Assembly (NCBI GenBank): GCA_002411015.1
Contig: DHPY01000069.1
Span: 1-38,148, forward strand
From: Armatimonadetes bacterium UBA5352
GTDB lineage: Bacteria; Armatimonadota; Zipacnadia; Zipacnadales; UBA5352
Length of the DNA: 38,148 bases
Direction: 5' to 3'
A program made the translations under genes and the position numbers. The notes under the pieces were generated by a model that was not told the origin of the DNA, made no database searches, and saw only the letters and a list, made by a program, of their open reading frames with translations. This document shows positions 38,000-38,148 of this stretch, piece by piece; the stretch's first letter is position 1; each line of letters begins with the position of its first letter.

Positions 38000-38092
38000 A
38001 GGAGGGGCGAGCGCAGCTCGAAGAGCTGACCCTGCTCGCCCGGTCATTGGAGCCCGGAACGACAAACGGCGTCGGCGAAAGCAGCCCCTCCT
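38000..38092. repeat. Inverted-repeat element with nested hairpin
   Basis: AGGAGGGGC and GCCCCTCCT form the outer ends. Inside, GGGCGAGC (38005-38012) pairs with GCTCGCCC (38034-38041) around AGCTC-GAA-GAGCT (38015-38027). The ends recall the two long-hairpin copies, but the inside is different, so common origin is not shown. Confidence 0.6.
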
Positions 38093-38148
38093 GGAAGCCT
38101 GAGAATGCGCATTCCCTTTGACCACCCGCCGATTTCTGGAATATGAGT

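Larger units (their letters stand above)
37770..38148. other. 379-bp 3' region with hairpins, no convincing gene
   Basis: No frame here has protein character that I trust; a 22-codon frame at 37909-37977 ('MGRLDGLEHIFQEPCMVQDSVT') could be a gene remnant. The region holds the hairpin at 37817-37837, repeated CTGTTGCCGT/ATCCGTT words around it, and a structured element at 38000-38092. Confidence 0.6.

Overview
The window looks like a chromosomal piece of a high-GC bacterium, most likely a member of the Armatimonadota or a related heterotroph. This is an inference. It rests on one prepilin-like protein (32580-33191) whose N-terminal helix runs on into an 'LFPVFAKAREKARQ...CLSNLKQLG...YTQDYDE' stretch and ends in an H-X9-DG motif, together with several secreted or cytoplasmic glycoside hydrolases. 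No rRNA, tRNA, CRISPR array, integrase or transposase was seen.

Layout. (1) 1-5951, minus strand: a sugar nucleotidyltransferase, an unusual triple-module QueG-like iron-sulfur protein, a GHMP sugar kinase, a secreted M14 carboxypeptidase, a small winged-helix protein, and a HipA-like kinase cut by the window edge. A divergent NAD-dependent epimerase (6110-7159) completes a plausible nucleotide-sugar locus. (2) 7205-11764, plus strand: the widely conserved core cluster phoH - 7TM-HD (PgpH-like) - ybeY - DgkA/PAP2 fusion, followed by nadB (11807-13426). (3) 13665-16383, minus strand: an overlapping three-gene operon of HpaI-type aldolase, D-2-hydroxyacid dehydrogenase and M14 peptidase. (4) 16770-18341: a polytopic membrane protein resembling GT-C glycosyltransferases. 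(5) 18381-21839: a very large secreted DUF4091-type protein. (6) 22005-23885: an accessory-looking insert of lower GC with a COG1078-like HD phosphohydrolase split in two frames and a YwgA-like protein. (7) 23937-25676: a GH29 alpha-L-fucosidase with a palindromic operator-like site upstream, then a small membrane-anchored protein. (8) 26393-28715: a restriction-modification pair. (9) 28724-32423: a nitrilase-superfamily amidohydrolase and a secreted glycosidase-like protein, both on the minus strand. (10) 32580-37769: prepilin-like protein, DUF362-type lipoprotein, NUDIX hydrolase, TIM-barrel sugar isomerase, Gfo/Idh/MocA oxidoreductase and two small overlapping genes. The last 379 bases hold no gene that I trust, but contain several hairpins.

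Taken together, the region combines housekeeping genes with polysaccharide and sugar catabolism (fucosidase, DUF4091 protein, sugar isomerase, Gfo/Idh oxidoreductase, aldolase) and two short accessory inserts, one of them a likely defence locus. The most unusual items are two diverged copies of a ~115-125 bp element with identical 16-bp inverted ends (16519-16644 and 29804-29916), the three-module QueG-like protein, the broken HD gene, and the palindrome in front of the fucosidase gene. All assignments come from reading the sequence; no database search was run.
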